11,136 nt of DNA from DATBLZ01 sp036555065 (GCA_036555065.1 DATBLZ010000082.1:1-11136), one strand, 5' to 3'; numbered from the stretch's first letter, positions 1 through 9,695 are shown. Notes: generated by a model from the sequence alone, not told the origin. Numbers and translations: made by a program.

Positions 1-342
1 TTGATCGATGAGGCGCGGCGGAAGCAGAGGCTCGTCTCCCTGAACGTTGACGACGATGTCGTCATCCGGCCACGCCAAGCGCGTCGCGAGCTCCGCGATT
101 CGATCAGTGCCGCTCGCGTGATGCGCGGCCGTGAGCTCGACGCGCGCGCGCGCGGCTCGGCAAACGGCGACGATTCTCTCGTCATCGGTCGCGATGATGA
201 CCTCGGTCGCGCTGCTGCGCCGCGCGGCCTCATAAACCCAGATGACCATCGGCTTGCCGTGAATGTCGACGAGGGGCTTGCCTGGTAAGCGCTCGGAATC
301 GTAGCGTGCCGGAATTACTACCTTGAATCCCCGTCGCGTCAC
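1..342 (-). CDS. kdsB: 3-deoxy-manno-octulosonate cytidylyltransferase, N-terminal part (cut by window edge)
   Basis: KdsB is the cytosolic enzyme that joins Kdo to CMP, giving CMP-Kdo for the inner core of LPS. The first 114 residues are present, roughly 45% of the usual ~250. Seen in the translation: the nucleotide-binding start IPARYDSERLPGKPL (about residues 10-24), ATDD at 51-54, SGTDR at 77-81 and NVQGDEP at 99-105, the last being the family's metal/nucleotide-site signature. The match to E. coli KdsB is close along the whole piece. The start is GTG at 342-340 and overlaps the lpxK stop by 4 bp (GTGA), which points to translational coupling. No strong Shine-Dalgarno sequence is visible and no better start fits the family. 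The C-terminal half lies outside the window. Identity is secure. Confidence 0.95.
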   Translation of the reverse strand, partial: MTRRGFKVVIPARYDSERLPGKPLVDIHGKPMVIWVYEAARRSSATEVIIATDDERIVAVCRAARARVELTAAHHASGTDRIAELATRLAWPDDDIVVNVQGDEPLLPPRLIDQ

Positions 343-1349
343 GGCGATGCCCGATCGAGCAGCCTGCTCGTCGTGCGCAACAGGCGTTCGGCATCCTGCT
401 CGCTTAGGCGCAGGTCGACGACGACGCACCAGACGTTGTGCTCGGCTATCGCTTTGCACTTGACCTCGTCCTTCTCCGTAATGAAGACGGGATATTCATC
501 GTCGAACTGCAAATCCTCGGCGCGCAGGGGCGCGTGATCCGGCAACGCGTGCGGCTCGACGACGAGCCCGTGATTCTCGAGCAGCGTGAAGAATCGGTCG
601 GGGTGACCGATCGCGGCGACCGCGTGAACTTCCTTGTCCTCGAACTCCTTGAGCGTCTTCATCGTTCCTGTTGCCGTCTGCCGAACGCCCGTCGCGACCA
701 CTTCGGCGCGAAAGACGCCCGCGTGTCCCCATTTGCCGCCGTTGACGACGATTGCATCGACCTCGCGGAGCCGCGCCAGCGGCTCGCGCAACGGCCCGGC
801 CGGCAGACACAAGCCGTTGCCCAAACCGCGGATGCCGTCGACGACGGCGATTTCGATCGTACGTCCCAAGCGGTAATGCTGGAGGCCGTCGTCGGATACG
901 ACGACGTCGATGGTGCCGCCGGCCAAAAGCGCTTCGACGGCGGCAACGCGGTCGGGGCCGGCGACGACGGGACACTGGGTGCGCAGCGCCAGCAGCACGG
1001 CCTCGTCGCCGACTTGTTCCGGCGCGCTGTCGGCGGTGACGCGCTGAGGCCAGCTCTTGGCTCGCCCGCGGTAGCCGCTACAGACGATGCCGGGCCGGTA
1101 GCCGCGCTCGCTGAGCCGCGCGGCGAGCCAGATGACGAGCGGCGTCTTACCGGTACCGCCGACCGTGAGGTTCCCGACGACGAACACGGGAACTGCGAAG
1201 TCCACACGGCGGTGCTCATCACGCCTGCGGCGCGCGGCGGCAGCCGCGGCGTACAACGGGCAGAACGGCCAGAGGATCCATTTGGCCCAGTGCCCTCGAT
1301 ACCAGATCGACTCGAGCAGCCGCGACAATGCCGGTACTACGGAAGCCAC
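339..1349 (-). CDS. lpxK: Tetraacyldisaccharide 4'-kinase
   Basis: LpxK phosphorylates the 4' position of tetraacyldisaccharide-1-phosphate to make lipid IVA, at the cytoplasmic face of the inner membrane. The 336-residue length is normal. Seen: a hydrophobic N-terminal membrane-associating segment (about 22-40), a P-loop GGTGKT at 64-69 preceded by VVGNLTV, GDEAVLLA at 114-121, the conserved DDGLQH at 153-158 (family acidic pair and His), IGHPDRFF at 247-254 and TEKDEVK at 291-297. The start is GTG at 1349-1347, only 3 bp after the msbA stop. GGAG inside the msbA end lies about 6 nt before it and can serve as ribosome binding site. Its stop overlaps the kdsB start. Position next to msbA and kdsB is the classic LPS arrangement. 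Confidence 0.96.
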   Translation of the reverse strand: MASVVPALSRLLESIWYRGHWAKWILWPFCPLYAAAAAARRRRDEHRRVDFAVPVFVVGNLTVGGTGKTPLVIWLAARLSERGYRPGIVCSGYRGRAKSWPQRVTADSAPEQVGDEAVLLALRTQCPVVAGPDRVAAVEALLAGGTIDVVVSDDGLQHYRLGRTIEIAVVDGIRGLGNGLCLPAGPLREPLARLREVDAIVVNGGKWGHAGVFRAEVVATGVRQTATGTMKTLKEFEDKEVHAVAAIGHPDRFFTLLENHGLVVEPHALPDHAPLRAEDLQFDDEYPVFITEKDEVKCKAIAEHNVWCVVVDLRLSEQDAERLLRTTSRLLDRASP

Positions 1350-1352
1350 GCG

Positions 1353-3100
<1,748 letters not shown>

Positions 3101-3104
<4 letters not shown>

Positions 3105-3523
3105 GCCTCCGGAGTCGTGACGGTCGCGATGCGAATATCCCGAAAGCCGAGCTCGCCCGCGACGCTCATGACGGTCACCGACGCTTGATGGACGGATTGC
3201 GCGTCGGCGCGTATCACGACGGGCAGATCGCGCTTGTCGCCGATGAGCTGCTCGATCGCGCGGCGCAGCGTGCGTCGCTCGTTGTTGACGAGCGGCCGGC
3301 CGTTCACGGCGTACTCCCCCTTCTCCGAGATCGCTATCTCGAGGACCTGCGGCTCGGCCTGCGGCTCTGCGCGCGCAGCGGCTTCGGGCAAACGGATCGT
3401 GATCTGCCCTTCTTTATTGAAGGTCGTTGAGACTATGAAGAAGATGATCAAGAGCAGCACGACGTCGATCAACGACGTCATGTTGATGTCAGGCTCTTCT
3501 TTTGATCGAAGTTGAAGTTTCAT
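3101..3523 (-). CDS. exbD: ExbD/TolR-family proton-channel subunit
   Basis: This is the ExbD/TolR partner of the ExbB/TolQ motor. It has one N-terminal transmembrane helix and a periplasmic domain and uses proton-motive force to drive an energised partner such as TonB or TolA. The 140 residues match the family length. Seen: cytoplasmic MKLQLRSKEEPDINMTSL, then a helix at about 17-36 containing Asp20 (SLIDVVLLLIIFF), which aligns with the essential membrane aspartate of ExbD/TolR, then a periplasmic domain to the end. The ATG at 3523 fits the family N-terminus but lies 35 bp inside exbB. A later ATG at residue 15 would remove conserved residues. The stop overlaps the msbA start by 4 bp. Family membership is secure; which system it energises is not known from this window. 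Confidence 0.9.
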
Positions 3524-4154
3524 GTCCTGCGGCCCGACGTTCCGAACTTCGGTTGTGCGCGGCTAAGGCCTCGAGGAACTTGATCGTTTCCTTTTCCATC
3601 TCGACGACGAGCCCCTCGACGCGGCCGCGCAAGGATCGATAAGCGATGAGCGTCGGAATCGCAACGATCAAGCCCGCTGCGGTCGTGATCAACGCTTGAC
3701 CGATTCCTCCGGCCACGGCCGCCGGATTCCCGACGCCGCTGACCGTCACGCCGGCGAACATGCGGATCATGCCGAGCACGGTGCCGAGCAGGCCGAGCAG
3801 CGGCGAAGCGCCCGCGATCGAGCCGAGCGTGCCGAGATATCGCTCGAGCTCGTGCACGACGTGGCGGCCGCAGTCTTCGATGCTTTCTTTGACGATCTCG
3901 CGCTCGGCGTTTCGATTCGCGAGGCCGACGGCCATGATCTGTCCGAGCGGCGAGCTTTGATGCAGCGTCTGCAGGTGGCGCGGATCGAGCTGGTCGAGCG
4001 CAACCCATTCCTGGACCTGGGCCGACAAGCCCGGCGGTATCACGCGCTTACGTTGCAGCGTCCAGACTCGCTCGAGAATGATCGCTGCCGCGATGATCGA
4101 TGACGCAATGATCGGCAGCATGACCCAGCCGCCGGCTTGCACGATCTCGAGCAT
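3489..4154 (-). CDS. exbB: ExbB/TolQ/MotA-family proton-channel subunit
   Basis: This is the multi-span subunit of an ExbB/TolQ motor, 221 residues. Seen: membrane helix 1 at about 10-30 (ending ILERVWTLQRKR), a cytoplasmic stretch 35-110, helix 2 at about 112-134 with GASPLLGLLGTVLGMIRMF, and helix 3 at about 148-170 with GIGQALITTAAGLIVAIP, both hallmark motifs of the family. A basic cytoplasmic tail follows (204-221). ATG at 4154 is preceded by GGGGA about 4 nt upstream. It follows comEC by 33 bp and overlaps exbD by 35 bp, so the two subunits are almost certainly co-expressed. No tonB, tolA, tolB or pal is present, so assignment as ExbB rather than TolQ rests on family resemblance only. 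A role serving the surrounding lipid and lipoprotein transport genes is inference. Confidence 0.9.
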   Translation of the reverse strand: MLEIVQAGGWVMLPIIASSIIAAAIILERVWTLQRKRVIPPGLSAQVQEWVALDQLDPRHLQTLHQSSPLGQIMAVGLANRNAEREIVKESIEDCGRHVVHELERYLGTLGSIAGASPLLGLLGTVLGMIRMFAGVTVSGVGNPAAVAGGIGQALITTAAGLIVAIPTLIAYRSLRGRVEGLVVEMEKETIKFLEALAAHNRSSERRAAGHETSTSIKRRA

Positions 4155-4186
4155 GCAATCCCCGTATGTCTCCGATCCCGGGCGGA

Positions 4187-4215
4187 ACTATAGCGCGCCG
4201 GTGCCCTCTTCACCA
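4187..4215 (-). promoter_or_regulatory. Possible internal promoter before exbB
   Basis: On the minus strand TATAGT (4192-4187) overlaps the comEC TAG stop and lies 32 bp before the exbB ATG. With a 17-bp spacer the -35 position reads TGGTGA, which shares only three of six bases with TTGACA. The larger than usual gap (33 bp) between comEC and exbB would allow a start site here. This is a weak call resting mainly on the -10 element. Confidence 0.25.
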
Positions 4216-6491
4216 GGCGAAACGCTTGATTCTGCGCGCCAGTACCGCTTGCGCCGGTGGCGCTCCGCCGTGAGCTCGAGGCCCTGCCGCCCCAGGGTCA
4301 GCGTCATGGCGCCGGTGTCGGCGGTCACGAGAACCGTCGCGCCCGCGCGTGCCCACCGCGCGACGACGTCGGGCCGCGGCAGCCCCCAGCGGTTCAGAAA
4401 CCCTGCCGACGCGAGGGCATAGCGCGCGCCCGCGGCGGCGACCAACGCGGGGGATGACGACGTCGCGCTACCGTGATGCGGTATGAGCACGACATCGGCC
4501 GTAGCCGCTGCCGTCTCGATGAGCGCGCGCTCGCCCAAACGTTCGATGTCGCCGGGCAACAGCAGCGAGCTCGTGTGTGTTCCGACTCTGAGCACGCAGG
4601 AGCTGTCGTTGCCGAGCGCGGGAAACCCGGCAGCCGGATGCAGAACCGCGAACTCGACGCCATCCCACTGCCATTTCTCGCCGGCGACGCAAACGTCGCC
4701 CGAGATTTTCGCGACATCCGGCCCCTTGAGCACGCGTGTCTCAGGATACGCGGCGAGCACGGCGCCGACGCCGCCCGCATGATCGTTGTCGGCATGGCTC
4801 ACGACCAAGAGATCGAGCGAGTCGACGCCGCGGCGCTCGAGCGCGGGCACGATGATCTCGTTGCCGGTATCGAAGCCGGAGCGAAACACGGGCCCGGCAT
4901 CGTACAGCAACGTGTGTCCCGCAGTCTCGACGAGCACCGCGAGCCCGTGGCCGACGTCGAAGACGAGAACCGTCGCCTCGCCGGATGTCGGCCGAGGCGG
5001 CGCGAGCAAGAATAGCGGCGCGAGCGCAAACCAGGCGAGACGCCGCGCCGGCAACGAATGCGCCGGCAACGCGAGGAATCCGCCGACTCCGGCAACGAGC
5101 AAAGCCAGAGCATTGTTCGCCGGCACCGCGACGGCCGCCCAGTGGAATTCGGCGCACGCATGCAGCGCCGACCAAAAGTACTCGCTGAGCGCGGCCGTCA
5201 ATGCAACCAAGCCAAAATCCTGGCCGCCGAGCGTCGCCGCCGCCGCGAGCAAGCTCAAAGGAACCAAGACGAAGCTGAAGAGCGGAATCGCCACGAGGTT
5301 CACGAGCGGCGCCGCGAGCGACAGTTGCGCGAAGTACGCGATGACCCACGGCGTCAAGCCGAGAGTGATTTGCCACTGCAGAGCGATGACCCTGCGCAAC
5401 GTTGCGACGACTGCGCGCGCGCGGCCCACATGCGTCGGCAAAGTCTTGCGGCCCGCGAGCAGCAGCAAGATCGACACTGCGGCGAACGACAGCCAAAACG
5501 ACACCGTCAACGACGCGAGCGGATCGACGGCGAGAACGATGACGAGCGCCGCCGCGAGTCCGTTGAACGACGACGTGACCCGGCGACCGGCTACCAGCGC
5601 AAGCGCAACGAGAACCATGATCAAAGAACGCTGCGCCGGCACGTCGAAGCCCGCGAGCGCCGTGTAGGCGTACGCGGCCGTTGCGCTCGCGAGCGCGGCC
5701 AGCTCGAACGCATAGCGCGCGGCGATGCGCAGACAAGCCCTGCGGACGATCCAGAAGATCAACATCGCGATCATGCTGACGTGGAGCCCCGACACCGAGA
5801 CGAGATGGCTCGTGCCCGTACGCCTGAGATCGGTCCAATGCTGCTCGGTGAATCCATACCGCTCGCCGAGCGCAAGCGCGACGAGCAGCGCGCCGCCCGG
5901 TGAATTTCGCGCTGCGGCGTCGATGCGTGCGGCGAGCGTAGCGCGCAGCTCGCCCCATCTCTGCGCGAGCGTGCGCGGCGCCTTAGGCATAACGCTTCCT
6001 GAGCGCACGTAACCCGTCGCTCCGAAGCCTTCGGTGAACAACCATTGCTCGTAGTCGAATCCGTCGGGATTCATGAGGCCGCGCGGGCTGCGCAGACGCG
6101 CGACGATCTCGAGATACGCGCCGGGAGCAAGGCCCTCGGGCGCGCCATACCAGCTCAGGCGCAGCCGGCGCGGAACCGCCGGCGCGCTCGGCTCGACGAC
6201 GCGCAGCGAAAGGACCGTGCGATCCGGCGCGCGCGTCGGGAAGTCATCGATCCAGCCGGCAACGGCGACGTCGGCCGGCGGCCCGCGCCAGCGGTCGTCG
6301 AGCCGCACGTGGGCGAATGTCACAGTCCATACGAAGCCGACGACGGCACAGGCGGCCCAGCGCGTCGCGGCGCAACGCAGCAGCAGCGGAACGAGCAACG
6401 CGAGCACGGCCAACGCGCCCTGCGGCGGCAGCGCGGGCAGCGCGTGCGCACCGAGATTGCCGAGCAGCACGGCTGCCGCGAGCGACGGCAA
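4188..6491 (-). CDS. comEC: ComEC/Rec2-family DNA uptake channel (ycaI homologue)
   Basis: ComEC forms the inner-membrane channel for single-stranded DNA in natural transformation. The 767 residues have the full gammaproteobacterial layout. There is an N-terminal membrane segment with an OB-like soluble domain (about 70-170, including GFDYEQWLFTEGFGATGY), then the Competence membrane domain with GTSHLVSVSGLHVSMIA (226-242), VPAQRSL (284-290) and many helices to about 495. A metallo-beta-lactamase-like domain follows with FDVGHG (511-516), LLYDAGP (528-534), SHADNDHAGG (565-574), GDIE (647-650) and PHHGS (671-675). Metal-ligand motifs look intact, so it is probably functional. The start is uncertain: the frame offers TTG at 6491, with only a CTG overlapping the lolD end further upstream, and no good ribosome binding site. 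It sits 26 bp after lolD. Confidence 0.93.
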   Translation of the reverse strand: MPSLAAAVLLGNLGAHALPALPPQGALAVLALLVPLLLRCAATRWAACAVVGFVWTVTFAHVRLDDRWRGPPADVAVAGWIDDFPTRAPDRTVLSLRVVEPSAPAVPRRLRLSWYGAPEGLAPGAYLEIVARLRSPRGLMNPDGFDYEQWLFTEGFGATGYVRSGSVMPKAPRTLAQRWGELRATLAARIDAAARNSPGGALLVALALGERYGFTEQHWTDLRRTGTSHLVSVSGLHVSMIAMLIFWIVRRACLRIAARYAFELAALASATAAYAYTALAGFDVPAQRSLIMVLVALALVAGRRVTSSFNGLAAALVIVLAVDPLASLTVSFWLSFAAVSILLLLAGRKTLPTHVGRARAVVATLRRVIALQWQITLGLTPWVIAYFAQLSLAAPLVNLVAIPLFSFVLVPLSLLAAAATLGGQDFGLVALTAALSEYFWSALHACAEFHWAAVAVPANNALALLVAGVGGFLALPAHSLPARRLAWFALAPLFLLAPPRPTSGEATVLVFDVGHGLAVLVETAGHTLLYDAGPVFRSGFDTGNEIIVPALERRGVDSLDLLVVSHADNDHAGGVGAVLAAYPETRVLKGPDVAKISGDVCVAGEKWQWDGVEFAVLHPAAGFPALGNDSSCVLRVGTHTSSLLLPGDIERLGERALIETAAATADVVLIPHHGSATSSSPALVAAAGARYALASAGFLNRWGLPRPDVVARWARAGATVLVTADTGAMTLTLGRQGLELTAERHRRKRYWRAESSVSPGEEGTGAL

Positions 6492-6517
6492 ACCGACGCG
6501 CGCGACTAGACTCTCAC

Positions 6518-7216
6518 TCAGACCGCCCTCAGCACGCCGGCATCGAGCTCGAGGATGCGATCCATGCGGCTCGCGAGCCCGGGATCGTGCGTGACGACGA
6601 CCAGACTCGTGCCCATCGAGGCATTGAGCTCGAGCAGGAGGTCGAATACGCGCTGGCCCGTCGGCCGATCGAGATTGCCCGTCGGCTCGTCGGCGAGCAC
6701 GGCCGCCGGATGCGTTACGAGCGCACGCGCAACCGCGGTGCGCTGCCGCTCCCCGCCGGAGAGCTTCCCGGGCCGATGCGTGACCCGCTCGGCGAGGCCG
6801 ACGCGGCCGAGCAATTCGCGCGCCTCGCGCTCTGCATCCTTGGCCGCGACGCCGCGCACGAGCAGCGGCAGCGCAACGTTCTCGAGGGCCGAGAACTCGG
6901 GCAGCAAGTGGTGAAACTGATAGACGAACCCGAGCGCGCGGTTGCGGAGCCGCCCGCGCGCGACTTGATCGAGCTCGTGGATGTTGCTGCCGGCGATGTA
7001 GACGGCGCCCGCCGTCGGCTCGTCGAGCCCGCCGAGCAACTGCAGAAGAGTCGTCTTGCCGGAGCCCGAGGCACCGACGATCGCGACGCGCGCGCCCGCC
7101 GCAATCTCGAGGTTCACTCCGCGCAGCACCTCGAGCGTACGGCCGCCTTCGGTGAACGTTTTCGTGAGCCCTGCGGCGACGATCACGGCGCTCTGCGCGC
7201 GACTGCGTTCATTCAT
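6518..7216 (-). CDS. lolD: Lipoprotein-releasing ABC transporter ATPase LolD
   Basis: LolD is the cytoplasmic ATPase that powers LolCDE, which extracts mature outer-membrane lipoproteins from the inner membrane and passes them to LolA. The 232 residues match the family. Seen: Walker A GASGSGKTT at 48-56, Q-loop Gln100 within the LolD-type VYQFHHLLPEFSALENV, signature LSGGE at 152-156, Walker B AVLADEPTGNLD at 172-183 and switch His210. The reading frame stays open up to an ATG at 7285, but ATG at 7216 is preferred. It gives the normal N-terminus (MNERSRAQSAVIVAAGL) and overlaps the lolC stop by 8 bp (ATGAATGA), whereas the longer form adds an atypical Arg-rich 23-residue leader lying inside lolC. 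Confidence 0.95.
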   Translation of the reverse strand: MNERSRAQSAVIVAAGLTKTFTEGGRTLEVLRGVNLEIAAGARVAIVGASGSGKTTLLQLLGGLDEPTAGAVYIAGSNIHELDQVARGRLRNRALGFVYQFHHLLPEFSALENVALPLLVRGVAAKDAEREARELLGRVGLAERVTHRPGKLSGGERQRTAVARALVTHPAAVLADEPTGNLDRPTGQRVFDLLLELNASMGTSLVVVTHDPGLASRMDRILELDAGVLRAV

Positions 7217-8456
7217 AACGCAATGCCTCCGCGGGCGGCGCATGCGCGGCTTTGAGCGCGGGGTAGATCGTCGCTGCGACCGCAAGCAGCAACGTCAACG
7301 CGCAGATCTGCAGCGTCTCGTCGAACCGCGCACGCGTCGGGAGCTCCGCGATGAAATACACGTCCTCGGGCAGCAAATCGATGCCAAAGGTCGATTCGAT
7401 GAACGCAACTAAAGTATCGAGGAAACGCATCACGACCAAGCCGAGCAGAAGCCCGAACGTCGTCCCGACGACGCCGATCGCCGTGCCTTGAGTCGCAAAT
7501 ATGCTCATGACGCCGCGCGGCGACGTGCCTACACTGCGCAGAATCGCGATGTCGCCGCGCTTCTCGCGCACGACCATGACCAGAGTGGACACGATATTGA
7601 ACGCAGCGACGGCGATGACGAGCGAAAGCAGCACGAACATGATCCCTTTCGTGATCGCGATCGAGCGGAAAATGTTGGCGTGCTGCCGACTCCAGTCGCT
7701 CGCGTAAAAGCCGCCGCCGAGCGCACGCGCTGTTTCCATGACGGTAGTACCGGCCGCATAGATGTCGGTGACCTTGAGGCTCATGCTCGTCGCTTTCCCG
7801 CCGGTCCGAAACAAGAGCGCGGCGTCGGCAAGGTGGATGAAGGCGACGCCGCGGTCGTACTCGTACATGCCGGCCGAGAAGATTCCCGCGACCGTAAAGA
7901 CCTTCCTACGCGGCACGAAGCCGCCCGGCGTGACGCGCGCCTGTGGGAGCGCGAGCTGAAGCTTGTCGCCGACCCTAACGCCAAGGAGGTCGGCCAACCC
8001 TCTGCCGATGACGATGTTGAAGGTCCCGGGCGTAAGCGCCGCGAGGTCGCCGGCGACGAGCAGATCACCGACGGCAGAGACCTCGGTCTCGAGGCTCGGC
8101 ACGATGCCGCGGACCTCGATGCCCGCGAATGCGTCACCGTAGATAACCATGCCCTCGCCCTCGACGAGCGGCGCGGCCGCGACGACATCGGCGCGCTCGA
8201 GGATGCGCGTGCGCGCCGCTTGCCACTCGTCGATCGGCGCCTCGAAGCCCGTCAGTGTCGCATCCGAAACCATGCCGAGAATTTTCTGCTGCAGCTCGTA
8301 CTCGAATCCATTCATGACCGAGAGCACGACCATCAATACCGCAACGGCAAGCCCTATGCCGAGCATCGAAACCAGCGATATGAACGAGATAAAACTGTCG
8401 CGACTGCGCGCCCGCAGGTAGCGGAACGCGATCGATAGTTGGTATGGCTGGCGCAC
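7209..8456 (-). CDS. lolC: Lipoprotein-releasing system permease LolC
   Basis: This is one of the two membrane subunits of LolCDE (415 residues). Seen: N-terminal SIAFRYLRARSRDSFISF, membrane helix 1 at about 24-48 ending LSVMNGFEYELQ (the family LSxMNGFExEL motif), a periplasmic domain at about 50-265, helices at about 272-296, 318-342 and 380-400, and the FtsX-like MVVREKRGDIAILRSVG at 294-310. It is assigned LolC rather than LolE because residues 176-186 (TPGGFVPRRKV) resemble the E. coli LolC Hook region (TPMGRIP), the loop that recruits LolA. The start is GTG at 8456, 3 bp after the lolE stop. No alternative start preserves helix 1. It ends in ALRYE, as does the neighbouring paralogue. 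Confidence 0.87.
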   Translation of the reverse strand: MRQPYQLSIAFRYLRARSRDSFISFISLVSMLGIGLAVAVLMVVLSVMNGFEYELQQKILGMVSDATLTGFEAPIDEWQAARTRILERADVVAAAPLVEGEGMVIYGDAFAGIEVRGIVPSLETEVSAVGDLLVAGDLAALTPGTFNIVIGRGLADLLGVRVGDKLQLALPQARVTPGGFVPRRKVFTVAGIFSAGMYEYDRGVAFIHLADAALLFRTGGKATSMSLKVTDIYAAGTTVMETARALGGGFYASDWSRQHANIFRSIAITKGIMFVLLSLVIAVAAFNIVSTLVMVVREKRGDIAILRSVGTSPRGVMSIFATQGTAIGVVGTTFGLLLGLVVMRFLDTLVAFIESTFGIDLLPEDVYFIAELPTRARFDETLQICALTLLLAVAATIYPALKAAHAPPAEALRYE

Positions 8457-8459
8457 GAA

Positions 8460-9695
8460 TTACTCGTAGCGCAACGCTCGCGCGGGTGCTACTCGCGCTG
8501 CCCGCCGCGAGGGATACAGAGTCGCGATGACCGAAATCGCGAACGCGAGCAACGGCACGAGCACGACGTCGCCGAGATGGACCTCCGAGGGGATCTCCGT
8601 CACGTAGAACACGTCGCCGGGCATGATCCGAAAACCGAATGTGCCCTCGAGCCACGGGACGATTACATGCACATTGGTTGCGAGCACGAGGCCGAGCACG
8701 ACCCCGACGACAGTGCCGACGCAGCCGATCACGGCGCCCTGCACGAAGAATATCCGCGTAACGCGGCCGGGCTCGAGGCCGTACGTGCGCAGAATCGCGA
8801 TGTCCTTCTCTTTCTCGTTGACGACCATCATGAGCGACGTCACGATGTTGAAGGCCGCAACGCCGACGATGAACGCGAGAATGATCGTCATCATGACCTT
8901 CTCGACCCGCATCGCACGAAACAGGCTCGCGTAGCGCTCGGTCCAGCTCGTATAGACATACGTCGGCCCGAGCTCTTGCGCGAGCGCGGCCGCAACCGCT
9001 GGAGCACGGAGCGGATCCACGAGGCGGATTCCGAGCGTCTTGGGCGCTCCGCCCAGATGCGCAAGCGCACTCGCGTCCGCAAGACTCACGAGCGCCAAGC
9101 GCGTGTCGTGGTCGGGCGCGCCGGCTGCGAAGGTGCCCGCGACAGTGAACGCGACCGGCGATACCGACACCCGGCCGTCTTCGACACGCGGCAACCAAAG
9201 ACTCAGCGCTTGACCGGCTTCCACCCCGAGGTTGAGAGCGAGAAAGCGGCCGAGCAAGATGCGGCGTTGTCCGGCCGCGAACGCCGCGAGCGCCGGCGCA
9301 TCGACGAGCTCGCCATACTCGGTCGTCGCAGTCTCGGGCAGAACACCGCGGACGAGCGCGGGTCGAAGCTCTCGACCGACCGCGAGCATGCCTTCGAGCT
9401 CGACGAACGGCGCGACCGCGGTGACGTCGTCGCGGGCCGCGATGCGCGCGGCGAGCGACTCCCAATCGGCAAGGCCGCCCGCGGCGGCGCTGATGCCGAC
9501 GTGCTCGGTCATGCTCAATAGCCGTGTCCGGTTCTCCGTCTCGAAACCGTTGAGCACCGAGAGAATTACGATGAGCGCGGCCACACCGAGCGCGATGCCG
9601 AGAAACGACGCCGCGGTCATGAACGAGACCACGCCGCGCCGCCGGCCGGAACGCAGGTATCTAAACCCGATGAAGCATTCGAGCGGCCGGAACAT
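8460..9695 (-). CDS. lolE: Lipoprotein-releasing system permease LolE
   Basis: This is the second membrane subunit of LolCDE (411 residues), a paralogue of the next gene. Seen: FIGFRYLRSGRRRGVVSFM at the N-terminus, resembling E. coli LolE (RSRGRRRGGMVS-like); helix 1 at about 24-48 followed by LSVLNGFETE; a periplasmic domain to about 265; helices at about 266-292, 315-340 and 374-395; and VVNEKEKDIAILRTYG at 291-306. The periplasmic part lacks the LolC-type TPxGxxP loop and instead reads APDHDTRLALVSLADA (193-208), like LolE's LDHSFAMIPLADA. ATG at 9695 is the first gene of the block. Its upstream sequence lacks a clear ribosome binding site, and the start codon lies within a perfect inverted repeat. 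The LolC/LolE split is less certain than the complex itself. Confidence 0.83.
   Translation of the reverse strand: MFRPLECFIGFRYLRSGRRRGVVSFMTAASFLGIALGVAALIVILSVLNGFETENRTRLLSMTEHVGISAAAGGLADWESLAARIAARDDVTAVAPFVELEGMLAVGRELRPALVRGVLPETATTEYGELVDAPALAAFAAGQRRILLGRFLALNLGVEAGQALSLWLPRVEDGRVSVSPVAFTVAGTFAAGAPDHDTRLALVSLADASALAHLGGAPKTLGIRLVDPLRAPAVAAALAQELGPTYVYTSWTERYASLFRAMRVEKVMMTIILAFIVGVAAFNIVTSLMMVVNEKEKDIAILRTYGLEPGRVTRIFFVQGAVIGCVGTVVGVVLGLVLATNVHVIVPWLEGTFGFRIMPGDVFYVTEIPSEVHLGDVVLVPLLAFAISVIATLYPSRRAARVAPARALRYE

Noticed and set aside
141..152. Alternating CG run (cgcgcgcgcgcg)
   Set aside because: It encodes an ordinary Ala/Arg stretch of kdsB and is expected in a high-GC genome; it is not a meaningful repeat.
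1..288. Plus-strand open frame at the left edge
   Set aside because: It is antisense to kdsB, whose minus-strand translation matches the family closely.
7217..7285. Longer N-terminus for LolD from the ATG at 7285
   Set aside because: It adds 23 mostly basic residues not typical of LolD and lies deep inside lolC, while the ATG at 7216 gives a normal N-terminus and a short coupled overlap.
8134..9465. 443-codon minus-strand frame spanning lolE and lolC
   Set aside because: It runs out of frame through both permeases and encodes an Arg/Ala/Gly-rich low-complexity sequence. LolE and LolC frames carry the family motifs. The 405-codon frame at 4741-5958 inside comEC is rejected for the same reason.
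8439..9521. 360-codon plus-strand open frame opposite lolE
   Set aside because: Its translation is rich in Arg, Asp, Glu and His with no recognisable motif, it has no ribosome binding site, and it lies exactly antisense to a well-supported gene. It is a codon-bias shadow. The same holds for 438-1409, 2175-2792, 5058-5903, 6317-7255 and 7488-8438.
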